64,000 nt of DNA, taken from NCBI GenBank assembly GCA_905250075.1, contig CAJNOP010000062.1, forward strand, positions 67,170 to 131,169, read 5' to 3'. Position numbers and translations under genes: made by a program. Of the stretch, positions 36,601 to 46,425 are shown piece by piece. A model generated the notes under the pieces. That model did not search any database. It saw only the letters and a list, made by a program, of their open reading frames with translations, and was not told the origin of the DNA. The DNA comes from Rotaria sp. Silwood1. Taxonomy: Eukaryota > Rotifera > Eurotatoria > Philodinida > Philodinidae. Within the stretch, counting starts at the first letter, position 1. Each line of letters starts with the position of its first letter.

Positions 36601-37380
36601 GCAATTTTAATTGGCATATGTAATGGATTGACTAGTATTTTAATCATGAATGGCGAGCTACGCTTAACAACGAGTTCGAGTCGATTAACAATTTTAGGTT
36701 TATATGCATTAGGTATCATTCTTGTTGCAACATATACAGCTAATCTTTCATCTTTTCTTACGTTAAATCGTGGTCAACCATTTATTTCAGGTATTGATGA
36801 TATCAAAAATGGTCTTTTACCTTTTTCACGCATCGGTATTGTGACCAATTCATCGATATCCGATTATTATATACGCAATATTTCTACGAAATATTATGCT
36901 CTTTCTAAAGTTGAAGAGATATACACACGATTACTTGATTATACAATTGATGCATCCATATGTGATTCATCTCTAATTGAATATGCTGTCAACAATTATT
37001 ATTGTGATGAATTAACTGTAACTGGTGTTGGTTTTGTTAAATCATCATTTGCAGTTGTTTTACCTAAAAATTGGCTATACAAGACAGATTTAGATGTTCA
37101 TATTTTGGCACTACGTGAATCACAAAAGCTAGAATCAATAGAAAATGTGTGGATGAGTCATCAAACATGTTCAGCATCACTGTCATCATCATCAAGCAAT
37201 TTCAATCAAGATGACAATTCGAAAAGTGAAACGTTTTCACTGAATGTCTTAGGTGGACTCTTTCTTATATTTCTTATCATAACTGCAATCGCTTTTGGCT
37301 TTCATATATGCCATTGTCGATTAACTATCATGAGCGCATTTCATCAGACTATAAAACGAATAAAATTATCAATACGATAA
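33659..37380 (+). CDS. Ionotropic glutamate receptor, 910 aa (3 exons)
   Basis: Ligand-gated cation channel. Model: exons 33659-34453, 34642-35251 and 36053-37380, joining to 2733 nt. Order: signal peptide (MCRFLVLFVCFIQPTYYL); ANF/LIVBP-type amino-terminal domain through exons 1-2 (GIVGPTSSTSAR, PLVSYTATNADL, YPTFYRTIPSD); S1 ligand half in exon 3; M1 about 614-636; pore loop M2; M3 about 682-705 with the gating motif TYTANLSSFLT; S2; M4 about 866-886; short basic tail. R577 (SDRMLKVDFSTPF) aligns with the glutamate alpha-carboxylate arginine, and D773 (ASICDSSLIEY) sits at the acidic residue that contacts the ligand amino group, Asp as in NMDA-type subunits. Cys near 786 and 841 fit the conserved S2 disulfide. 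It resembles Adineta vaga AvGluR receptors, but the pore loop (GLTSILIMNGEL) has no potassium-filter-like motif. Intron 2 is 801 bp, long for this genome. Confidence 0.9.
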
Positions 37381-38280
37381 ATGACAATAAAGTATTAACA
37401 TAAGACTTTTTTTTACATAGTATGTAAAGAACTACAACAGTGACACTAAAAAATTGCGTTACCATTGTTGATTGATATTTTTCTTATTCAAAAAATAAAA
37501 TATAATTCGAATGAATACAGATTTTCTTATTGAAAGCTTTGATGATCTGATGGAAATAACAACTAGAAAGATCAATTTATTAAAATGAATTCATTTAACC
37601 ATCGTTTCATCGAATGAATTAAACAATATATAGAATTTTCTTTTCGGAAAATCCGCTCGAGGTATATTAATATGACGACATTTGAATATGCTACTTGCGA
37701 TTATTCCATTAACACTAGAAGAGATCGATTGTGATTGATTTTTATTTATTAAACACATTTCTTGTTCTCTTTCAATTCGGTTTGAAACACACGTACCTAA
37801 ATAGTTCTGCAGATTCAATAAAAAAATATAGAGTCTATCTATCGGTTATCAACTTGCTGAACCGTTCATCGTTTCATACTTTTGATTTTCTTTACGTTGA
37901 TCGGAGACCTCATTAGTGGATGAAAATGATTATCCATGTTTAAAGCACAAAGTATGTTTGTGATATAAAGGAATTTTAAACTTTGCTTCAGTATACTAAT
38001 CAAGAATTTTCACATCCAATTTTGATCTTTATTTTACAAGTAACGTTCGTCGGTTCGACTCACTTCACCCTCGACTGTATCAGACAGAAGTATACAAGTC
38101 TCATCCATGGACACCCAGTTATGAAACAGCTGATTAATGGAGAACTTATCACATATGTCGGATTGACTGAATTTTCATTCTGAAAACTTGAATTGGTTGA
38201 AAATTCAATATTAAAAGCACGAGAATCGAATACTTAGCCAACGTTTTTTATGATGTTTCACCTTCCACTATGACAAAAAC
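37381..38280. other. Intergenic, nothing recognised
   Basis: Short open frames on both strands without recognisable motifs (for example 37983-38183). Confidence 0.3.
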
Positions 38281-38680
38281 TTATTTTATTTCATATAACC
38301 GTTCCTACACTCGAGAAAAAATTTATTTTCTCAAAAAACCTTTTCTCCTGAACTCAAAAAAATTCAATTCAAAATTTCGAGAAACTGACCTCAGATTCGG
38401 ATTCTCCGACCTTGATTTGTTTTCGTCAACCTTTATACAATATCGTTGTTTTCGCAAAAAACCCTTTCCTCAACCTAAAAAATCAATTGAAAATTTCGAG
38501 AAACTGACTTCAGATTTGGAGTCTCCGACCCCGATTTACTTTCGTCAACCTTTATGGAAAATTTTTTAAAGTAGAAGTTTTTTTGACCTCGATGTTTTTT
38601 TGACCCCGATGCAGACACACACACAGACGCACATATAAACTATTTTTTTCATATGACCCTCCCTACAGTCGAGGGAACAG
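38281..38680. repeat. Tandem repeat related to the 31.2-31.6 kb units, with flanking direct repeat
   Basis: Two units of about 117 bp (near 38343-38570) carry attcaaaatttcgagaaact, cagattcggattctccgacc and ttcgtcaacctttat, clear relatives of the 119-bp units inside the 30968-31742 element. The array lies between near-identical direct copies of tttcatataaccgttcctac (38289-38308) and tttcatatgaccctccctac (38648-38667). The open frame 38270-38569 is a by-product of this repeat, not a gene. Confidence 0.6.
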
Positions 38681-40490
38681 GATCAAGAAACACAACTAAT
38701 TAACAAATAATAGGATTCTTAAACACATTTTCTTTTGAAAGCATGTTTTTCAACGTAAGGAAAGTTAGCAGCGGATTCGGGTTTGTCCTGGTGATACCAC
38801 TAGTAGACTTGGATTGTGTTTGTTCTTGCTTGGTTTAGAGATGCAGAATTTAATGCTGCGTCGAATGGTGTTATTTTCAAGACGGGTTGTCGGACAAAAA
38901 CCAGGGCTTCAGGGCCGAATACTCGGTCTCGAATATTCTTTGACATGTTTCCCTTGTGACTATCGGTCTGTTATACGTGTTGATTTCTGTTGGTTTTGGT
39001 CTATGTTTTTATGAAAATCGTACCATGTGGTGGCAATTGCAAGTTCAGTTGTCAGAGAAAGAATAGGTGATCGTTTGAAATGAATTCAATGTTGGCAATA
39101 TCTTGATACTTTCGAGAGCTTTTCTCTTATGACTGTAGCTGAAACTATATCAAGCGTGTTGAGATTGCGTATTTCGACAGTATATTCGCTTTCTATGTGA
39201 TATATAGTAAGGCTTTGCTCGACACATAGAACGCCTACAGGTCAATCACTCGTAAATGCGTTTGGCAAAATCTTTTCCAAGAATTTTCTATAACACTAAA
39301 AAACTTTTTATGAAAGCTGGTTTCGTGGAAAACGGAAACGCTTCTGTAAGTGGTCACTCGATGAGTTGTACTATCGAGAAGAGCATCCAGGCTCGATAAA
39401 CCAGAAAGTTGTCTATGGATCTATATGATTTTTTTTTAAAATTTATCATAGACCAGTGGAGAAAACGGGCGAATAATAGAAGAATATCTTCCATGATATT
39501 TTTCTCCTTCATATTGATCGAATGTAAAAGCCAAATTTCGCAAACAAAAACAGAAAATCCTTGAAGAATTCATAAAAAACATTGTTACATCTTCAATAAT
39601 AAACATGATATTATATATTTTATTCAGCATATATATTATTCATTGCACAATTGCTCTTATATAACATGAAATCAGAAGTCTCTAAAGCTATTAAGTGCAG
39701 TTCAATCAGTGATACGTCCCTTGGAAATGGGTCCTGATTCTACATGACAACTCAAACAAAGTCTAGATGATAGAGGATTTGATGCTGAATCTAATGAAAT
39801 ACATCCGAAAGTGGGAACTCATTTGTGAAAAAAGGAATTTTTATGACACTCAGTGAGTTATTCATGTGAAAACATGGAGTGGAGTCATAAATACTCTGCT
39901 TGGTGGAAGATTCGATATGTTGTACGTAAATGGTTTGAGGTATGGAAAATCTAATTATATAAATCGATAGAGCTCATTGAGTTGTACTTGGAACAAGTCC
40001 TTGAGTGAAGTCGGTGTGGAAATACTCGAAGCTGTTTATGTCTTCACGTACGTGTAATATGATTATTTAGATCAGCGTTGATCCTAATTCATTATACGTG
40101 ACTGATTAGAACTAATTACGATACTACTAATAAACTGAGTATAATCGATTTTTAGTCTAATTTTTCGTCAAAACCTTTACACGGGAAGTCTTCGGTTACA
40201 AATTGCGAGACGCTTGTTTATCTTTATTTCTCTTATTTTGAGAATTTTTTTTTCTGAAAATGAACATTAATGTGAAGTTGTCCTATATTTATCATCATGA
40301 GACAACTCATAATGAATAGACATTAGCGCGATTGATTATAACAAGAGAGAGGATCAATATTGCGAAAGAACAGGATGCAAGTTGTGTTGTGACGCATCTC
40401 CTTGGCACGCTATATTGACATTATAAAAGAGGGGATGTTTTTTTCCACACTTAAGCAAACGTGATTCGGAAAAAGTCCAGTCATTTTTTT
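38681..40490. other. Intergenic, less AT-rich, unassigned
   Basis: The 38760-39420 part is noticeably less AT-rich than its surroundings and could be a decayed gene or repeat, but no frame stays open and no motif is recognisable. Confidence 0.25.
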
Positions 40491-40496
40491 CTGTGA

Positions 40497-40569
40497 TATA
40501 TAAATAGGTGAGGCAATCGATCATAGATCAAACAAACTACAACGCACATAATCAGCTGATGCTTCGATC
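40497..40569 (+). promoter_or_regulatory. Candidate TATA promoter and first exon of a decayed gene
   Basis: TATATAAATAG at 40497-40507 is followed about 50 bp later by an ATG (40559-40561) and, nine bases on, by a perfect donor gtaagt (40570-40575). This looks like the 5' end of a gene. The only downstream coding remnant on this strand is the FAD-monooxygenase relic at 42.2 kb, so it may be that gene's old promoter; the link is inference. Confidence 0.35.
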
Positions 40570-41913
40570 GTAAGTAATTATCGACATCTTTGTTACGTTT
40601 TGTTTAATCACAATCTTGTCTGCGTCCATCCACTGATTGTTGCACACATCTCATGTAAAAAAATAGAGAAAAATCAATCATAATCGTGGAGACAGTTGTT
40701 GTATTATATTAATCGATTAAAATTTACAGTAACTATTACCAACTCACCAGCATTGTTGCTACACTATAATGACTATATCCTATGAACTACTGTCTAAAAA
40801 AAGTCTTACTCCAAATAAACCTTAGAAAGTTTTGGACACATAGGAAATCCAAAACCATCAATTACAGTGAAAAGTCGGGTTTTGATCTCGCAAATCGACT
40901 AAAGGTTTTCAAATATTCAGTCCTATTCGTCAGACCAAAGAGAACACCTAAAGCGATAACTCATACTTTCTTTCGCGTACAGTACTTACGACCACTTCCA
41001 TCCTAATCTAAAGTTCTGAACAAGGTAACATCATTCATCATCTTATAGTAGAAAAAGATATTAGCCATTTAATATCAACATCAGGTTTACGTGGTAAATC
41101 GAATTGTGTATTATCTAAAATAGAAGTGAAAGAAAGTATTAGTCTTTCAGGACGAATATGATACTAACTTAATAGATCGAATCACTCAGTATCTACGATA
41201 GAAAGAGAAGAAAATATTAGTTTTTTAATATGAAAATGAGACTTACTTTATAAAATCATTGAGGATGGTAAAAGAGTCAAAGAAAATATCAGCTTTTGAG
41301 ACTGGATATGGGTCACATATCGAAATTCTTTAAGTATCTGATCACTCGAAATAAAAGGATTTAGCCAAGTTGACATTTCGTTTATTTTCCACACGAAGAG
41401 TTTAGTAGAATTCATGTGAAATAAGCATTCGAAATATTCTAGATCTTCTGAGATTGAGATACGTATTAATATCTAACAATAATATCAAAACGTCTAGCAG
41501 TCTAGAAGTCTGGGCTATTTATTCGATAACATTACGGAAACTCCGCTCACAGAGCACTTGAGTGATCAAAAGCTAGCTGAATATTTTATACACAAAGAGT
41601 AAAAAGAAATGGTATTCGCGATCAATACTTTTATTGAACACGATGTGAATGTGAAACAGTAATATTCAGTTTCTTTGGGAATACATAAACCATTTTTGAA
41701 AACCGTAAGTAAAATATATTATATGTACGAAATTATGACGAAAGGTCAGAGTAAGACACAACGACCACACAATATACCTTATTTTGAGTTTATTTCTTGT
41801 CAATAGAGGTTTATATCAAACCAGATAAGATGTGCATCATTTATCTTATCTCTGGGTGAGCTCTCAATCTATCGGAATTGGATTATAACACATTCGATTC
41901 TATTTCAAGTGAT

Positions 41914-41982
41914 GGTGGGTGTGAGTGTGGGTGACTGCGGATATGGATAGAAGCAAGAGACAAATCCACACCTACACCCATA
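41914..41982. repeat. Telomere-like TG/CA hairpin minisatellite, copy 1
   Basis: A TG-rich arm (gtgggtgtgagtgtgggtg, about 41916-41934) is followed after about 30 bp by a CA-rich arm (ccacacctacaccca, about 41966-41980), able to pair as a hairpin. The shortest of four such loci in the window. Confidence 0.55.
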
Positions 41983-42240
41983 CTCTTGAGAAGATTTCAA
42001 TGGATAACAATGACGAGATTCAAGATGAACAAGAAACGATACAAAGATCATCGATGTCATTTACTTGGTTCGATCACAGCGACCGAATGAAGATGGAAAA
42101 ATACAACGTTCATCACTGGTCAATGATAATCAAAGTCGAATTGATATTTTCTGGGCGAATACTGAATGACGAGAAATTTGTTCGTCTGATAACAAAATGT
42201 CCTACCGAAATGCTGCATCAATCATTGATCGGTTTGTCGA

Positions 42241-42537
42241 TATATTGGTGATGCACAACATGCAATGAATCCATTTGCTGGTAATGGAACAAATATGGCT
42301 ATTATGGATGGTTATCAACTTGCTCATCAATGAGTTCATGCCAAAGATTTAAATTCAGCAATTAAATCTTATGATAATTTAAGTATTCCAAGATCGACAA
42401 CAGCCATTAATATGAGTCATCGAACTATTACTATTGGACATTTACAAGAAATTTGAAAATATATGTGAGTTGCATTATTCAAAACTATGGCTTGGTACTT
42501 TGAGTTTAATTACAAACATGATCAACAATCAAGTTAG
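42241..42537 (+). pseudogene. FAD-dependent monooxygenase, C-terminal remnant
   Basis: About 98 codons matching the end of TetX/PheA-type flavin monooxygenases: the FAD-binding GD motif YIGDAQHAMNPFAGNGTNMA, then MDGYQLAHQ, YDNLSIPRSTTAINMSHRT and WYFEFNYKHDQQ. No frameshift is seen, but there are three in-frame TGA codons (42331, 42454, 42466); two stand where related proteins, as I remember them, have Trp. The N-terminal Rossmann part is not found in frame upstream. In live relatives the enzyme hydroxylates aromatic or antibiotic-like substrates with NAD(P)H; bdelloids carry such genes by horizontal transfer, which I infer here too. Alternative: an expressed selenoprotein or recoded gene, considered unlikely. 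Confidence 0.7.
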
Positions 42538-42891
42538 ATATCATTTTTCTTTTTCAGATTCATTTTTTAAATAGATTTGTATTTAACACGTTGTTAACTG
42601 AATGATTAACTTTAGGTTTATGAGAATTTCTTAGAAAATAAAAGAGTACGCATTCACCTGCATCATTAAAATTAAAGAGAAATAGTAAATTATTTGTTTA
42701 CAATGAAGGTATAAAAATAAATGAGAGAATGAAATTGAATATGGCATAAGACTATTGTTTTAATGATCGATACTATTTTTGTTCTTTTGATTGCATCTAC
42801 AATTTATATGAGAAAGAAGGAAATTGATACTTTTTATCTTCTAATGTCTGTTTAATGAGAAGAAAAAAAAAAGATTCAATATCTCTCTCGC
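42538..42891. other. Intergenic, nothing recognised
   Basis: AT-rich spacer between the monooxygenase relic and the promoter of the NTF2-like gene. Confidence 0.35.
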
Positions 42892-42902
42892 TATATATAT
42901 AA
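42892..42902 (+). promoter_or_regulatory. TATA box of the NTF2-like gene
   Basis: TATATATATAAG-type box (42892-42902) about 85 bp before the ATG at 42986, a normal distance for a short 5' UTR. Confidence 0.5.
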
Positions 42903-42985
42903 GATGTAAAGTATTCAATCTTTTTCAAGTGATTTATTCTCTTCGAACGACTAGATCTTCTTAATAAAATAAAAATTTGTCAATA

Positions 42986-43402
42986 ATGTCTCACACATCT
43001 AGTACAACACACCCTTCAACGCAAACACATACTTCAAATCCAGCTCATCCAACAGGTCTTTCACACAAAAATACTATTGAACAATTTGCTGATGCTGTTA
43101 ATGGAAATCATTTAAATAATCTTGATAAATATCTGGATGCTAACGTACAAAAAACAATTGATTCTCAAGTTATTTATAAAGATTTAAAAGAAGCTCGAGA
43201 TTATTACACAAAAGAACATACGAACAAAAAAACAGCCCATTGGAAAATTATTAATTTTCATGATGATGATCAAAAAGGAAATACAAGTCGAGCTCGACTT
43301 AACTATGATAATAAAACATATAATACAACATATACATTTTTACCTTCAGGAAAAATTCAACGTATCGACGCTACTCTTGATACAACAGCTACTCATCAAT
43401 AA
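42986..43402 (+). CDS. Small NTF2/SnoaL-like fold protein, 138 aa, intronless
   Basis: Start chosen at the ATG 42986; the frame is open nine bases further up but without an ATG. The first roughly 30 residues are a low-complexity Ser/Thr/His/Pro stretch. The rest has the helix-helix-strand rhythm of NTF2-like proteins: TIEQFADAVNGNHLNNLDKY (an opening helix pair), then a strand-rich half with WKIINF, SRARLNYDNKTYNTTYTF and the closing strand KIQRIDATLD. No catalytic residues can be assigned; many such proteins are small binding domains or scaffold enzymes. No signal peptide or membrane segment. A TATA box lies upstream. Fold assignment is by pattern only. Confidence 0.65.
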   Translation: MSHTSSTTHPSTQTHTSNPAHPTGLSHKNTIEQFADAVNGNHLNNLDKYLDANVQKTIDSQVIYKDLKEARDYYTKEHTNKKTAHWKIINFHDDDQKGNTSRARLNYDNKTYNTTYTFLPSGKIQRIDATLDTTATHQ

Positions 43403-44330
43403 ATATTTATCATTATAAAAACATTTTATCCATTTATTCAAGCTAACATGTTTTAGTTTCTTTATACGTGCTATTCAATTTAGTTTTTTTTTATTTCTTA
43501 AAATAAACGTAGAATAAACTATAAAACATTGATATCCATCTATAATAGATTACACACAAATTAGAAAATAACTTATAGACAATAGTAGAAAACGATTTTA
43601 CAATTAATGGTCAAGTGTCATGATCGATGATCTTAACGTACATAAACTTGTTTCTCAAACGATTCTTTTGAATTCATCTTATGAAGAGCCCATCGTTCAT
43701 CCAAATTTTCGACTATCAAAACAGATGTTCGATCAATTAATTAACACTTTGGTTACGGGTTTTATTTTGAAAAATAATGAAAAATACTATTTTTTCAAAA
43801 ATCTTCAATTAGATTTTATTACCATACAAAAGCATTCAGAAATGTTTTAGGGTATGATATTCTTCAAAATAGCCTATAACACAAAGCCCAACGTTACAAA
43901 TGTTGGGAAAACCCAATATGACATATGTGAACACATTGGAAAAATTCCATGGAATATGTCGGGAATTTCAACATGCGATGCGCGGATATTTCCAACTATT
44001 ATGAATGTCCTAGACCTCGTTCCATGAACAATTGTAAGTCACAACAGAAACATAGAATATCATTCGGCAACAAGAAAAATACAAATAAAAGAGAAGGAAA
44101 ATCCGCCTGAATTATTATGACAAGATATATCACAACGAATCTATGTCAACAGAATGCAGAAGAAAGTAGATAAATACAATGTATGATAATGCTATTCGAT
44201 GCCACGGTGAGGAGGCAACACGAGAGTAACAGGGGACACTCTGACGCTTTAACCAAGAAAAATAAAATTCGTAACCATACTTTAAGCGAATTTCAAAACG
44301 TAAATATACGTTTTCCGTAACCAAAGGGTC
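43403..44330. other. Intergenic, unassigned
   Basis: The open frame 43620-43850 (+) contains YEEPIVHPNFRLSKQMFDQL, faintly like the start of Harbinger-type transposases, too weak to call. A small inverted motif cccaacgttacaaatgttggg lies near 43888-43908. Confidence 0.3.
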
Positions 44331-45785
44331 AATAAATGTCGTAAATCCCTCCCCTAATTAGAAGGCTCCTTTAAAAGGTCTGAATGATCGCCTTAATAGA
44401 AGGCTCGGACCTTATATTAAGGCTATGATTCTACTTCGCTTTTTATGGCTATTACTTTGAAGCTCTAATAAATTTAATTGATTTATTGTGCAATTCTACG
44501 CATCGGACTTTAATGCTTCGCTTTTATTATACATACCTTCATTTTGCAATATCGCCAGATATGCTAATAACTCGACTGCTTTCAAAATTTTCAAAAACAA
44601 AGAGAGTTATAGATCATATCTTTCCGCACTTATTCGTTCACTTACTTAGGACCTTTATAAAATATTTTGTAATGAACTTTTTGTTTGAATGAAGCAGTAT
44701 CTAATCATATTTCAATCATTTGATTTTGTTCAGTTATAGGGCGATTCAATACCCATTTTATGACTAAACTTCCTTTTTTTCTTCTTCTAACGATGACATA
44801 CATTTATTTTTTATTAATTGTCATTCGAGGAATCAAAAACGTGCGAAACTGATATGAATCTGATGCCTACATTAAGTAATTAGCATTACTTTATCTCTTA
44901 GAAGTAATTTGTGATCAAAGCAAAACTAACTGAAATTGTTCTGAGCTTTTTTTCTTTTGCAATACTTCTTTCTAAAACGTTGAAGTGTTACAACGATAAC
45001 AGATGATGGCATGACTAGAACACCTTGGTAAAGCATTTTTGATACTTGAACGATCTGCTCTCGTGTAGAATGTATTCCACACATAAAGAAATATAAATTT
45101 CAAGCTCGAACTGAAATATTATAGCCATTAACCACGGAAGCATTTGAGAGAAAACATGGTCGAAAATTACAGATACGAGACCAACTTGAAAAACAAGCAA
45201 AGGGCAGGATATTTTCGAAGATAGAGTACACTCGGCCAGACGCTCATGATTGTGTGATGGATAGAATTCACATTCAGAGACAGATTCATAATCTTACGTA
45301 TACAGGCGGACCTGGAAAACACTCACGTAAACTTTGACGTGAGATGTTCTTTTACATCCAAACAGCTTTCAAATAGTGTGCATCCGTCCCTGTGAATAGG
45401 AGTAACCGTTCCAACCATCTTACAGAAGATCCACATTTGCCTCCATCTTTTTCGAAATTTCCAAGATCTGGAAAGCTCAGCAAACAACGTTCTTGTGTCT
45501 GCTTAATTATCAACTTCTCGGATGGTTGAAACTGGAGGAATCGTGAAAAATAACTGGATAACAAGTTTTGATAACTTATCATGCTTCAAAAATCGTATCC
45601 ACTCGGATGGTAAGATTTGGCAATTTTTGCGAATAAAAAGCTACTTACTGGAAAATTGGATGCCTTTCGACAATACTAATAAAAGGATCCCTAAATAGAA
45701 GACCGCCCAATATTTTTTTTGCTCCGCCATTATAGAAGGTCCCGGGCCTTTTAATGCGGGGGGTGGGGGAGGTTACTAAATGTCG
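44331..45785. mobile_element. Candidate TIR-type element with C/G-rich ends
   Basis: The left end near 44331 (aatgtcgtaaatccctcccc) and the right end near 45767-45785 (inverted: gacatttagtaacctccccc) resemble each other, and both are followed inward by blocks on the theme (tta)atagaaggc and aaaaggtc. About 1.45 kb. The interior is AT-rich with minus-strand frames (for example 45352-45582) that I do not recognise. Could be a degenerate DNA transposon; no target duplication established. Confidence 0.3.
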
Positions 45786-45834
45786 ATCTCCAGTCACTCG
45801 TAAACATCAATAAATTGAGATCAATCTACGATAG

Positions 45835-45963
45835 AGTGGGTGTGGATGTGGCTGTAGGTGAGAAGAAGATCAACACCCACACCCACCCACGCCCACACCG
45901 ACTCACACGCACACCCCACACCCACACCTACACCCACACATCCCACATCTACATCCACACCAA
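45835..45963. repeat. Telomere-like TG/CA hairpin minisatellite, copy 2
   Basis: TG arm gtgggtgtggatgtggctgt (45836-45855), turn gagaagaagatcaa, then a long CA arm (45873-45963) made of cacaccc/caccca units. Same layout as the loci at 41.9, 49.1-49.4 and 56.5 kb. The turn sequence is nearly the same as in copy 3 (gaaaagaagaacta). Confidence 0.7.
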
Positions 45964-46425
45964 CATTCTTAAGTTTCTTTAAAAAAATTATCTGACGCTT
46001 CAGGATTCATTTGAACTATTTCAACTTCTAAAAAACTGATTAATTCCAAGAAGTGCATGTTCAGTTGTTACTGATGAAGTTAGGACAGAACTTTTTGATG
46101 GTGTCAAACGTCATAGTTGTTGAGATACATAGATGGATGTTTTTTCCTTCATGAAAATAAATCCTTATGTTTTTGAAAACTTATTTTTATTTCATTATAT
46201 TGAATTGCTGCATGGTGTGGTGCTGCACTAGAGAGTGTAGGTAAATATTACATGAGCATACTCATCTCGGTCCATCAACTGTACTCATAAATTAGCGTTC
46301 GTTGGACTGAATTTTCGAAAGATAATGTATCAAGTTCTTTGAAACGTTCAAAATTATTTTAACAATTTTTTTCTAGAAATCGGAGTAGATGATCAGAAAT
46401 TTTCAAATGTGATATGATAAGATTA
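45964..46425. other. 3' flank of the ART-TPR gene, nothing recognised
   Basis: The first bases (attcttaagtttctttaaaa) resemble the flank of hairpin copy 3 (acttctttaaaaattcttat), so the repeat unit may extend beyond the TG/CA part. No gene. Confidence 0.3.

Noticed and set aside
38270-38569. Plus-strand frame of 99 codons
   Set aside because: Lies entirely in the two roughly 117-bp tandem units; the reading frame is a by-product of the repeat.
43620-43850. Possible Harbinger-type transposase start (NFRLSKQMFDQL)
   Set aside because: One short block only, no nuclease residues and no element ends.
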